The position numbers and the translations under genes were made by a program. DNA of 64,000 nucleotides from Ligula intestinalis (lineage: Eukaryota; Platyhelminthes; Cestoda; Diphyllobothriidea; Diphyllobothriidae), in contig JAYGXS010000001.1 of NCBI GenBank assembly GCA_036362985.1, positions 52,059,061 to 52,123,060 of the forward strand. Direction: 5' to 3'. The notes under the pieces were generated by a model, which saw only the letters and a list, made by a program, of their open reading frames with translations, made no database searches and had not been told where the DNA came from. Each line of letters starts with the position of its first letter. Position 1 is the stretch's first letter. Positions 1-8,816 of this stretch are shown in pieces.

Positions 1-50
1 GATCGCTGCCGTTAGGGTTAACCATATTAACCTTACCACAACGCGATAAC
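1..50. repeat. Dispersed repeat, copy 1
   Basis: About 45 bases around TTAGGGTTAA (11-50) resemble a second stretch at 1262-1310, including the closing GCGATA. The two are direct copies 1.26 kb apart. They could be the ends of a small element cut by the window edge; the similarity fades beyond the core. Nothing coding is visible in 51-1107. Confidence 0.4.
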
Positions 51-1107
51 TGGTGACCCACTACATGAGATGAACTCTCAACTTCTGATGTTGCCGAACT
101 CAATCATCATCGAGCCTCCCTCGCCTTCAATTGAAAATTTTCCTGTGTCATCTCATTTGGCCGCGAAATGGAGAATTTAATTACCGATATGCTGTGGTGA
201 ATCGATATGGACAGCCTTAACAGCTCACAGCCCATTGACCCCATGATCTGGTTCCTTTCCAATCCTACAGAACAGTATTCCGCTAAGAGTACCAGCACCC
301 AGATCATCTTTACAAACTCTGATCTTGCTTCTACTGCCAACATTATCCCTTCCTCCTCTCAGCGAACATTAACATGGCATTCTGATTTGCCGTCGAAGTC
401 AAACGCTGCCAACCTGGTTTCCTCACACGAAGTCGAGATGAACAATTTCCTACCGACATGCCGATACACACGTAGTCGAGAAATTTTCGCCTAACAGCAC
501 GCAGACTCAGTAACTCACGTTGTCGAGGTAACCTGCCTCCTACCAAAGGGCACTGACGGCGCTGACATGACTCACACAAACAAGCCACAGAGACTCATGC
601 AAGTCACAACCGTTCCTGCAACCTGGCTCGCATAAGCGAGCTACACGAACACCAGCTGTTCAATCGCTCCTGCTGGTTCATAACTCCTTTCCAATCTTAC
701 TCTTTTCTTATTTCGTAAGATTTCTTTCGTCACCGAACTACGGTCTAGGAGCGGACACTTGCAGTGCGCGTTGGCGCCACTATGGGAACCCGTGATCGCT
801 GACTCATCACACCAAGGCTGCAGTTACGGTGACTGCCGGCACCCTGTCTCACGCTCACTGTCTGTCGCCACCTACTGCCGAATCTCGGCTGCACACACCT
901 CGCGCGGTCCAGCCAATCAGCTCCAAGACTGCAAAAAACAAACACCTCAAGGTGGTGGCTGCCGCTAGATATCACTCCGGATTCTGCCCCCAGCGAGACC
1001 ACGCCGCGCTCTCACACAGCCCTCACGGTCGAACGCCATGCCATATCATGTAAAATTTCCTAGTCCCTCTTTTTCAAGTCATCCTGTTAAGAAGGTATTC
1101 TTCCTAC

Positions 1108-1211
1108 TACAGTAGTCGCGGTTATTAAGCCCACCTCGGTCCCAGACCAAATTGGGCTAAATAAGCGGCTGGACCTATTAACCGTGGGCTTAATAACCGG
1201 CGACTACTGTA
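1108..1211. mobile_element. MITE, Tc1/mariner-like, TA flanks
   Basis: A 104-bp foldback element. The left arm (1108-1134) and right arm (1184-1211) are inverted copies differing by one inserted base. Read with the outer TA pair as the target duplication, the ends are CAGTAGTCG and CGACTACTG, the CAGT...ACTG pattern typical of Tc1/mariner termini. There is no coding capacity, so it would be a non-autonomous element moved by a transposase in trans. Confidence 0.75.
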
Positions 1212-1261
1212 CTGCGGCCTTCCCAAAACTTTTCTAATTCTTATAAGGAACCAGGCCTAGA

Positions 1262-1310
1262 AAATAACAGCCATTAGGGTTAAACCTTCTTAGCCTTCAC
1301 ATCATGCGAT
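1262..1310. repeat. Dispersed repeat, copy 2
   Basis: Partner of the repeat at the window start: TTAGGGTTAA followed by a related 30 bases ending GCGATA. The interval from 1312 to 2461 has no convincing gene; its short open frames lack family resemblance. Confidence 0.4.
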
Positions 1311-2461
1311 AGATCCAACCAAGTAACCGTGGTGAGGCAGGTTACGTGTGCGCATCTATAAGTGCTGAATGAGTACTGCGCGTCGAGTGTTTCCAGTGGT
1401 TGAATAACATTACTAACAGACTGTATTTTGTCAACTGAGTGTACCAGCCCATCGCCCGCATTCTTCTACCCTGCCCCGGTCTTATTGAATGCTGCCTTAC
1501 TAAGATTGTGGTTAGTTGGGCTTTGCATCCTGTTATTGTTCGTTTTTTTTGCATTCATATCAATTTTAACCTCTCTAATATACGAATAAATTGCTATATT
1601 GCATGAGCTATGCCATAGAATTAACGGTGATGTGTAATCAAATTCTGGATTTCGTAGACTCGTACTTGCGAATAAAAGTCTTAACACGAGGTATTCAACC
1701 CAGCCAGGAGCTATTGTCAATATATTTTGGATTAGTAACCTAGCCAAAGCATTCTTACGTTCTCTTATAATTTAACTTAGGTGTCATCTAACTGACTTTC
1801 TTAAACGCAGGATCCTCAGGGAACAGCATGAACGAAATGGACGTTCGTTCCGTTATCTCTTATTCGTCGTTAATTGTGTTGATAATACATCTGCAGAGAC
1901 CTCATATTCTAAGCCATGCTTTGCTCGCACGCCTCGAGGGCATGGCACGCATGTCTGGCTCTCGTATTCACCAGCAAGTGCGCACCACCAGTCAATGTCA
2001 AACCTCTGGTTTAGGTCATGAACTTGAGTTCATCTTCTGTCTGTCCTAACTGGCCAATTGCGTTCCAAGGCCGGTTCACAAAGAAACTTATTGCGGGGAT
2101 TGCTTACGTTCAGACAGCCGCGGAGCCGGCGACTTCACGGTCGGTTGCAGATATCCGGACCCGGTGATCTCACCACCGGAATGTCACTCTGGGCTCGGCC
2201 CGCTCATGGCTGGACTGCATTCGTCTGGGAGTCAATTACCTATTTCTCATATTCTATTCCTTCTGCACATAATTAAACTATCCATAACACGCTGGCTTTC
2301 CATGCCTTACCTTATCTACTGGTTTACATTGAAATACTTCTATCATTTATTGTCCGGCCAGACTACTTCATACCTTACATTGTTGACCCCGATGGTCTCG
2401 ACATCCTACTCACCCAAGTTAGCGGCACGGGGCAACAGTAGTTTATGTAGTTCAACCCATA

Positions 2462-2978
2462 ACCCCTAGTCCCAGCCTTTTGTCCTACAGAAACGATGAT
2501 TGTAGGGGTTATATGGATGGGGAATTAGGATAGACAGTGGAATATACTTTAACTACTGCTAGAGCATTTTTATTTTATTGTATTTAGAAATTTTGTTGAC
2601 TTATATTTCACTAGATTTTCCTAATCTTTATTATCGTTTAACGTATCGCGAAAGAACCCGATTATGAAAATGCAATTTTCTTAAAATTCCTGAAGAGATA
2701 GCAATGTTGGTTAGGTAGTCATTTACTTCAACTTACCTGAAGTCCAGCTTGCCATTCTGAAGTTAGATTGGTATAGTTTGCGGCGCGAAGCGCCGCGCAC
2801 ACCTTTAGTTTACATGCGGAACAATTTACTCCCAGCGGCCGAGGGAAACAAATTCAACTACATTCTTCCACGTTGCGCTTACTTCTAAAAATTTCCGCCA
2901 CCGCCAATCGTATTTCCCCATCCCAAAATACCCCCTATAAACACCGCTTTCGTAGGCCAAACTGCAGGGACTAGGGGT
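2462..2978. mobile_element. 517-bp element with ~60-bp terminal inverted repeats
   Basis: The left arm 2462-2522 starts ACCCCTAGTCCC and ends GGATGGGG; the right arm 2916-2978 is its inverted copy with scattered mismatches. The roughly 390 bases between them show no transposase frame. It is therefore a non-autonomous DNA transposon or MITE. The superfamily is not clear: no convincing target duplication was found. An unexplained stretch, 2979-3291, follows and includes a short GA run at 3141-3153. Confidence 0.7.
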
Positions 2979-3291
2979 CTATGAGGTGCACTACTTCAAC
3001 TACCTTGCCGTGACACTGTGCTACACTCATACGGGGACCAAATTACATGTATATGACACGCGTAAGATAGACACATCCTTTTACTTCAGCTAAAAAGTGC
3101 TCTTATTCTGGTGGACCGAAATTCCACCTTAATCCAAGGTGAGAGAGAGAGAGTTGGGATGCTATTGCTGCAGAAGGTGCCTCATTGGAATTAAGCTTAT
3201 GCATTGAATGTCGTGGTCTGGGACAGCTCGGTTCTTCTGGCTGAGTTTCACTCAGGAATATGCAATTACAATTAGCTTCTCAAAGTAAGCA

Positions 3292-3524
3292 AACTTCGTG
3301 TGGGGGACTAGGTGTCTCAAACAAGCGACTACCTCCCAGGCCAATACCGGCCATGTCCTAATAACAGCGAGGAATGACAAATTTTGGCGGTAGCTTGATA
3401 CAGAACTGTTTCGCGCTTACTTGCCTTCATTCAGCCAAGTATTACCCTGACCACTAACTGGGTCGGAAAGACAACCATACGCACAAGGAGATGGTCCACC
3501 ACTAGGGAGTTTACCAGATGGCTC
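3292..3524 (+). repeat. PLE-type terminal repeat, copy A (left part)
   Basis: It starts AACTTCGTGTGGGGG and matches, in inverse orientation, the stretch 6780-6489. Its right part resumes at 6370 after the Ty3/gypsy insertion, giving an empty-site reconstruction. On the minus strand it contains a hammerhead-like motif. The same family recurs at 38690-38880. Assignment to Penelope-like elements rests on the PLE endonuclease fragment directly beyond copy B. Confidence 0.6.
3385..3445 (-). ncRNA. Hammerhead ribozyme-like motif (decayed core)
   Basis: On the minus strand a stem I strand ending CTTGG is followed by CTGAATGA, a stem II hairpin, CGAAACAG, the loop TT, then CTGTA and TCAAG. Stem III is ACAG/CTGT and stem I pairs CTTGG with TCAAG. 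The core has one extra A compared with CTGATGA, so cleavage activity is doubtful. Layout is type I (open at stem I). Confidence 0.5.
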
Positions 3525-3529
3525 ATAAG

Positions 3530-3896
3530 TACTGTGCATGCCCGCCCGTAGTGTCGAGACCCCATGCCACGAGCGCACAACAAAGGACCAGCTAAGGTCA
3601 CGGGCACGGATCCAACTTTATTTTGTGCTGATTGACCAGCCTTCACTCTTGGCCAGCGGGTTCGCCGCTTTCCCTATTCTGACTGGCCAGCCTTCGGCCT
3701 ATTACTTTTACCCCACACCATATACGCCGCAGAGTCAACATGACTCCCGACTTGAACCGTACCCTCGTCCTCAGTACACGTCCTACCTAGAGACAGCCCT
3801 CTGTTTTGCCTACGTGACATTCTGCCTACAGGAAATCTTCTGTTTCACATACATTTCATTGGGCCTGCCTATGAACTGCCTTCCGGTTTTAATACA
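3530..3896 (+). repeat. 5' LTR of Ty3/gypsy element
   Basis: Directly repeated at 6026-6364. Both begin T(A/T)CTGTG and share long blocks such as GAGCGCACAACAAAGGACCA. This copy retains about 30 bases (around 3625-3655) that the 3' LTR lacks. It ends at TTAATACA. Confidence 0.8.
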
Positions 3897-4149
3897 TGAT
3901 ATTCGGAACGCAGATTAACGGTCATGGCTTCATTATTACCTACACCGTCACCTTTCTGGTCGAAAGGCACTCCGAAACCTTCAAATGACTCCTGGCTACA
4001 ATTGAGGATTACATGGAGCTACTTTCAATTTTGTTGCCTGATATTACACTAGATATCATGTTTAATTTGAAACTCCTTCGTGCCCATTTCGGAGAGCTGG
4101 GACAATTTTAATCCGATGCCCTTTAGTTGCAAACGCCTGCTTATCCCCA

Positions 4150-4458
4150 AACGGTATTTACGAAGCTCGAAACAATGTGAGGTGGAAAAGAAAATATCTT
4201 CCTGAGCCACTTTCGGGTTTGCCAGCTGCGTCAGGAATCCAGTCAATACACTGGTGATTTTATTGCAAATCTGACTCTTGCCATCCAGGACTGCCGACAC
4301 ACAGAGATCAACGATACAAAATTCAAATAGACGATATCGTTACAACAGTTTATTGTGGGTTTACTTGAAGAAAAGTCTAGGAAGGTCTTAACAGGGAAGG
4401 AGGCTCTTTCATGCGAGAAAGCCTGCGATATCGTCCGTCATCAAGAGGACGTACAGTA
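4150..4458 (+). pseudogene. Gag remnant of Ty3/gypsy element
   Basis: The plus-strand frame from about 4229 reads like the flatworm/insect Ty3 gag region, with an aromatic-rich stretch before IANLTLAIQDC and a later QQFIVGLLEEK segment. An internal stop lies between these blocks and another closes the frame near 4458. The nucleocapsid region follows. Identification rests on position and pattern, so it is tentative. Confidence 0.5.
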
Positions 4459-4504
4459 AAACCTCCAGCAGTTATATCAGTAAAACACCGGAGTTGAATC
4501 ATCC

Positions 4505-4765
4505 TTGGAACTTGATTTGGCGATCTCCGTAGTCAACACTGCCGTGTTTTCATCCAAACAGAACCCATCATCGCTTTCAAAGCAACAACGATCCTGTTAC
4601 CGTTGTGGCCAACACTATATCTGTCGGTCAGCCTTTAAGTACCATTATACAATTTTTCGATTTTATAAGACAATAGACCACATCAAACGAGTGTGTTTTT
4701 CAAAAAACGGACGAACACTAATATACACGCCGCTTACTCTTATCCAGCCGGGGATGGCGAGATGA
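4505..4765 (+). pseudogene. Nucleocapsid (CCHC) region of Ty3/gypsy
   Basis: The frame contains CYRCGQH at about residues 31-37 and DHIKRVC further on, the pattern of the two zinc knuckles in gag-pol of this lineage. The second knuckle has lost its first cysteines (FRFYKT in the expected place), so nucleic-acid binding would be impaired. It lies just upstream of the protease frame. Confidence 0.6.
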
Positions 4766-4825
4766 TGCATCAACTATCTTCGGCGGACAAGCCGCTCCAA
4801 ACACTCTATACCATCACACTTCCGG

Positions 4826-5080
4826 TTGATCACCATCAAGTTGAATTTTGAAATCGACACTGGTTCAGCTGTTACTCTCATAAATGAGGTCTCTATTCAG
4901 AAAATTCCCCAGCTTCTTCCGGCTCGCTCTACTTTTCGTTATAATACTAGACAGGACGTAGAAGTTCGAGAAGTCTTTACAGTCGAAGTTGAACAGGATG
5001 GCGAACTTCATTACTTGCCGGTTCGCATGGTCAGTGGAAGCCAACAACCAAACTTTCTCGGACGGGATTGGATTGTATAA
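4826..5080 (+). pseudogene. Retropepsin (aspartic protease) of Ty3/gypsy
   Basis: Shows the active-site signature FEIDTGSAVTLI near residues 8-19 and the conserved C-terminal LGRDWI near 78-83, the two landmarks of a retropepsin monomer. It would cut the element's polyprotein as a dimer. The frame is open but isolated by stops or shifts from the flanking gag and reverse transcriptase, so the element is not functional. Confidence 0.8.
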
Positions 5081-5139
5081 AATATTTTCCCTAGGTGTTA
5101 TTCCACGTACATCGAATTGGAGTTAACCCCGCTCTAGAT

Positions 5140-5640
5140 TTCCAGTTAGTGAAACATAAGAAACTATCTCGCGGCGATTCGAATACGCACTACCGCCGTC
5201 CACCCGTTGAATTCTCCTTTGGATCAGAATGTAAACCCAAATTCTTCAAAGCTCATTCAGTTCCCTATGCAGTTGCTGCGGAGGTCGACGGAGAGTTAGA
5301 TTCCCTACACAAGGCGGGCATTTTTGAGCCTATACAGTATTCGGAATGGGTAACCCCCATAGTTCCTGTTGTTCAAGCCGATAGTTCTATGAGTATGTCT
5401 GGTGACTACAAGATGACTATCGAAGCAGCAACCAAACTAGGCTATTATTCGCTCTCGCGGATCGAGGGCCTGTATGAATCCCTTCCAGGTGGTCAGCGAT
5501 TTAAAACTTGGGACTTGAGTCAGGCCTACAACCAAGTAATCCTAAATACAGAATCCCGAGACGCCACCACCATCAATACATACCGGGGTTTGTTCCGATA
5601 CAAAAGACTACCCTGTGGAAATTATTGCTGGTACTGGTCG
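5140..5640 (+). pseudogene. Reverse transcriptase, N-terminal half (Ty3/gypsy)
   Basis: Reads through the Ty3 RT entry region: VDGELDSLHKAGIFEPI, then SEWVTPIVPV, and WDLSQAYNQVIL with the first catalytic aspartate, ending at FRYKRLPCG. The following segments, including the YxDD active site, are missing. Sequence jumps near 5640 straight to an RNase H-like stretch, so about half the RT was lost by an internal deletion. Confidence 0.85.
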
Positions 5641-5644
5641 GACA

Positions 5645-5780
5645 TCGAATAACGTGCCTCGGATTCATCACGATCCAGAAAAGCCTATCCTGCAGAAATG
5701 CAATGCGTCCCCGTCCGGGTTGGGTTCAGCCTCAGATACCGAATGTCTTCTGGTCATTAGTGGAAAGCAAACTAGTCGCA
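5645..5780 (+). pseudogene. RNase H remnant (Ty3/gypsy)
   Basis: In a shifted frame the text reads HHDPEKPILQKCNASPSGLG, matching the start of the Ty3 RNase H domain (DPxKPxxxxxDASPxGxG). The catalytic aspartate position carries N (CNASP rather than CDASP). The domain then breaks off; most of RNase H and the integrase core are absent. Confidence 0.6.
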
Positions 5781-5849
5781 ACTAGTCGATGAGTACGTTC
5801 CCCACTCCTCTACTATCCATGCCAGCACTAGCACACGGACGGATGAACC

Positions 5850-5950
5850 GCCGACTCCACAAAGCGGTGCAGAAGTGCAAAATACCGTTCTTAGGAGGTC
5901 GATACAAATCTGCAAACCATCCCAAAGTTTTCAGGACGAAATCCGTTTTG
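5850..5950 (+). pseudogene. Integrase C-terminal tail (Ty3/gypsy)
   Basis: A short stretch reads VLRRSIQICKPSQSF, like the basic RRSxRxRxPPxRF tail that ends Ty3 polyproteins. It sits directly before the purine-rich GAAGGTGGAGGGA (6013-6025), which fits the polypurine tract next to the 3' LTR. Confidence 0.55.
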
Positions 5951-6025
5951 ACCATTGTTAACTCCTACATTTTACATTTACTCTATTCTCCTCTTCCCAA
6001 TGCCGTCCACTTGAAGGTGGAGGGA

Positions 6026-6364
6026 TTCTGTGTATGCACACCTGTAGTATCGAGACCTCAGGCCGCGAGCGCACAACAAAGGACCAGCTAAGGTCACAGA
6101 CGCGGATTCACCCATCCTTTGTTCTGACTGGCCAGCGAGTTCACCCCTTTCCTTATTCGGACTGACCAGCCTTTGGTCTATTACATTTACTCCATATCAT
6201 TTACGCCGCAGTGTCAACATGACCCCCGACTTGAACTGTGCCCTTGTCCTCAGTACACGTGCTGCCCAGAAACAGCCATCTGTTCTGCCTACAGGGAGCC
6301 TTCTGCTTTACATACATTTTATTAGGCCTGCCTACAGACTGCCTTCCGTTTTCAACGCATAACA
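6026..6364 (+). repeat. 3' LTR of Ty3/gypsy element
   Basis: Direct copy of the LTR at 3530-3896. It follows a polypurine tract and ends GCATAACA next to the ATAAG target duplication. It is shorter than the 5' LTR by an internal deletion. Confidence 0.8.
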
Positions 6365-6369
6365 ATAAG

Positions 6370-6410
6370 CTCTTCGTCGATCCGAAGTTCATTAATGCCT
6401 CGCAACCTGC
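6370..6410 (+). repeat. PLE-type terminal repeat, copy A (right part)
   Basis: Continues copy A after the LTR element: about 32 bases from 6370 match, in inverse orientation, the stretch just left of CTTATGACCC near 6590, ending at AATGCCTC. This shows that the gypsy element was a late arrival. Confidence 0.7.
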
Positions 6411-6488
6411 CATTTACTATCACTGCAGATCAGGTATATATTCACTTATGAATGTGCAAATACCAAAACAGTTGGCTTCCTGGAGTAA

Positions 6489-6780
6489 AAAAACTTCGTG
6501 TGGGTAGCTAGGTGTCTCAAACCGGCGAAGACCTCTCCGGCCGACCGAGCCATAATGGCAGAGAGGCATTGATGAACTACGGTTCGATTAAGTGCTTATG
6601 ACCCATCGGGTAAACCCAAGTGGTGGACCATCCGCGCCATCTGCGTGTTAATTTGTTTGCATTTCCGGCCCGGCTGGTGGTCAGAGTTATGCTTGGCTGA
6701 ATGAAGACAAATAAGCCCGAAACAGTAACGTATGGTCCGGACAGGTCTACGCTGCGGTTATTTGAGTTGGCATCTGATTT
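6489..6780 (-). repeat. PLE-type terminal repeat, copy B
   Basis: Inverse copy of the repeat at 3292-3524 plus 6370-6410. On the plus strand it starts AACTTCGTGTGGG, so its minus-strand end is an inverted version of copy A's start, suggesting inverted termini. Read on the minus strand it lies just downstream of the PLE fragment at 6865-7419 and may be that element's end. Confidence 0.55.
6685..6730 (+). ncRNA. Hammerhead-like motif (decayed), copy B
   Basis: TGCTTGG, then CTGAATGA (6697-6704), a stem II of the form AGAC/GCCC, then CGAAACAG at 6718-6725. It has the same extra A in the core as the copy at 3385-3445, and its stem III is broken. It is probably inactive. Confidence 0.4.
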
Positions 6781-6864
6781 TTAGACCATGATGACCTACA
6801 TTGCCAGTTTGCTGAAGGCTCGGCCTATCCCTGGGGTACCATCAAAGTCGAACCGATGGTCGTT

Positions 6865-7419
6865 TTATAGACTGTGCATGGTGATGGGTGATCGTACATC
6901 CTTTCGCTTTACCGCTAAAGTAATCTCATGCAGGCGAGCTCTCAGTCGTTTATCCGTCATGCCCCTGTACTTGGTGCGACAGTCTAGATAGTCGACACGG
7001 TAAACAATGCCCGACGTAGCTGCCGGTGCTAGTCGGCTTTTGGGTTGCATTACTAAGCGGTGAATAGTTGCCTCTGGCCGTTGTCCCACGCCCACATTAT
7101 GCGGTCTGAGCACGCGCTCAACGGCCTCGGAGACGTTCCTCGCGCAGGGTAAGACAAGGAAGTTTTTCGTGATTTTGTTTTGGCTCGTGCTTATTCTTTG
7201 TGTCATTGGTACAGTCATTTGTCTACGAAACAACGTGGATGTCCATTGACGGGGGAATAGGCACGATCGGATATTACGTACGCATAGCTTCTTGTTCTCC
7301 TTGCTGCAATGCATCTGGATGTGGCGAAGAAGCGTCCAGAGACAACTGCGTTTATGTGAAACGGGATTATTACTGTTGCAATGCAGCATATTCACCACGT
7401 TGTTCGCTTTACGAAGCAC
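6865..7419 (-). pseudogene. Penelope-like element: linker and GIY-YIG endonuclease fragment
   Basis: A 184-codon minus-strand frame. An early segment, NPVSHKRSCLWTLLRH, matches the linker after the PLE reverse transcriptase. A later GIVYRVDYLDC, then KYRGMTDKRLRARLHEI, matches the GIY-YIG nuclease of Athena/Penelope elements, which normally read GVVYRIxC...YIGETGRxLxxRxxEH. The Y-I-G of the second half motif is changed to Y-R-G. The reverse transcriptase itself is missing, so this is a 5'-truncated copy. PLEs use this nuclease to open target DNA. Confidence 0.75.
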
Positions 7420-7639
7420 GCCTGTCCGTCCTCTTGCCTCGATATCTGGACATCAAGAACTGGGAGCACTGCCTTCTCGTGAATTGAATTGGTGGAAAAG
7501 TTGAGTTCAGTTCTCTTTTTAAGTAATCCTTAGGGCCTCAGTGTAGGATGAAGTGTCGTCTACGTAGCGCATCCAGATGCATACGCGGACGTCGCAAGAA
7601 GCGGTCGAAAGAAGACCCCAGGATCTGACTCGCAATTCT

Positions 7640-8115
7640 TTATGTTAAGAATGCATCAGTAGCGACATCAAGAATCCTGAAAACATTAGGGATCAGTGCG
7701 GTTCATAAGCCAGATTCAACCATCAGACGAAAAATCATGAGGCCTCAAAACACGCAACCATGGACAGAACAGTCAGCAGTAGTAAACAGTATACCAAGCC
7801 AAAACTGTGAAGCAAGGTATGTTGATGAAAGGGGCAAACGTCTTGGCACGAGGTTGCATGACCAACAACTCGTAATCAACCGAAAGGACAAGCTGTCCCT
7901 GGTCTACGACCATGTACAGCAGCTGAACCACGAATTCGCCTTTGAGAATGCGAGTGTTATCGGCAGAGCCAACGATAAGATGACCAGACTAGTGTTTGAA
8001 AGTTGGTCGTTGATGGGCGCACTGAACTGATCACTGTATTAAAAAATCCCACCTACCAGGCATTCTATAAAAGGCTCAGGTTCGCTCAGAACGGCGCAAT
8101 CGGGCGGGTGACAGA
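7640..8115 (+). pseudogene. Penelope-like element: GIY-YIG endonuclease fragment (second copy)
   Basis: Plus-strand frame with IRRKIMRPQN, then VNSIPSQNCEARYVDERGKR, then TRLHDQQLVINRKDKLSLVY, the order found in PLE endonucleases just after the reverse transcriptase. Expected YVGETGKRL has become YVDERGKRL. After ESWSLMGALN a stop is reached, and the usual C-terminal tail continues in another frame to about 8115. It faces away from the fragment at 6865-7419. 8116-8477 shows nothing recognisable. Confidence 0.75.
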
Positions 8116-8477
8116 AGATACGCAGGACCGGCAGCCGGTACCCGCGAGGGAAGACTCGGAAGGCAGGAAAGCAAGTCGCAAAATAATGTACTCCAGAAAT
8201 GCAAAAGTACATACTGTTACAGTGTAAGGTGTGAAAAATAATGTTTTGACTGTGCGAACGACCATAAAAAATATGTGCTAGACGAAATCATAGAGAAGCT
8301 TAATTCAAAGGAGCAAAACCGTTGAAAAAGGCTAAAACACCACTAGACTGTTTCTCGAAACCGAGGACCGCAACACAACCAAAATAAATTTGCAAAACAA
8401 TTAAAGATATGCACAATCCTGAGTGAACTCGGCATCTGTTAGGTCACTGATCAACTGAATGTTTTAGGCGAGAAAAG

Positions 8478-8816
8478 TTAGACAGGAATAGACGTAGGGG
8501 CGTTAAAAGAAAGATAAGCCTGGTTAGTCTCCGGCAGATGACGCATGAAGTAGACGGAGCCGGCAGCAGTCAAGAAAGCGTAAGATAAGAAGGTAAACAA
8601 TTCACCAAACATATTTATTAACGGTTTGCAGGACTGAGTGACCACGTAGGCGGCTATCCAACTCGTCGCTACGGCTGCTCCACCAGCGGGTCCGCGTTGC
8701 GAGACAGGAAAAAGTTCGAGGGTAATGAGCATCGCCAAAGGACCCCAACCACAACAGTAGCCGAAGAGGAAGAAAATTAAGGAGACGATTGGAGGGACTG
8801 GGACGAGTTTCGGAAA
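8478..8816 (-). CDS. SLC2 transporter exon 4 (terminal)
   Basis: Acceptor GTTCTTAG; begins FPKLVPVPPIV, carries GYCCGWGP in helix 10, then the last two helices and LPETNQ, and ends at TAA (8480-8478) after a short tail. Confidence 0.9.
   Translation of the reverse strand, partial: FPKLVPVPPIVSLIFFLFGYCCGWGPLAMLITLELFPVSQRGPAGGAAVATSWIAAYVVTQSCKPLINMFGELFTFLSYAFLTAAGSVYFMRHLPETNQAYLSFNAPTSIPV

Larger units (their letters stand above)
3530..6364 (+). mobile_element. Ty3/gypsy LTR retrotransposon, full-length but internally decayed
   Basis: Bounded by two related LTRs (3530-3896 and 6026-6364) and a five-base target duplication ATAAG at 3525-3529 and 6365-6369. The insertion splits a PLE-type repeat whose two halves rejoin exactly at ATAAG when compared with the uninterrupted copy at 6489-6780, which fixes both ends. 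Inside, in order, are a gag remnant, a damaged CCHC region, retropepsin, the N-terminal half of reverse transcriptase, then a deletion to an RNase H remnant and the integrase tail. At 2.8 kb it is about half the usual length. The LTRs differ clearly, so the insertion is old. Confidence 0.85.
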
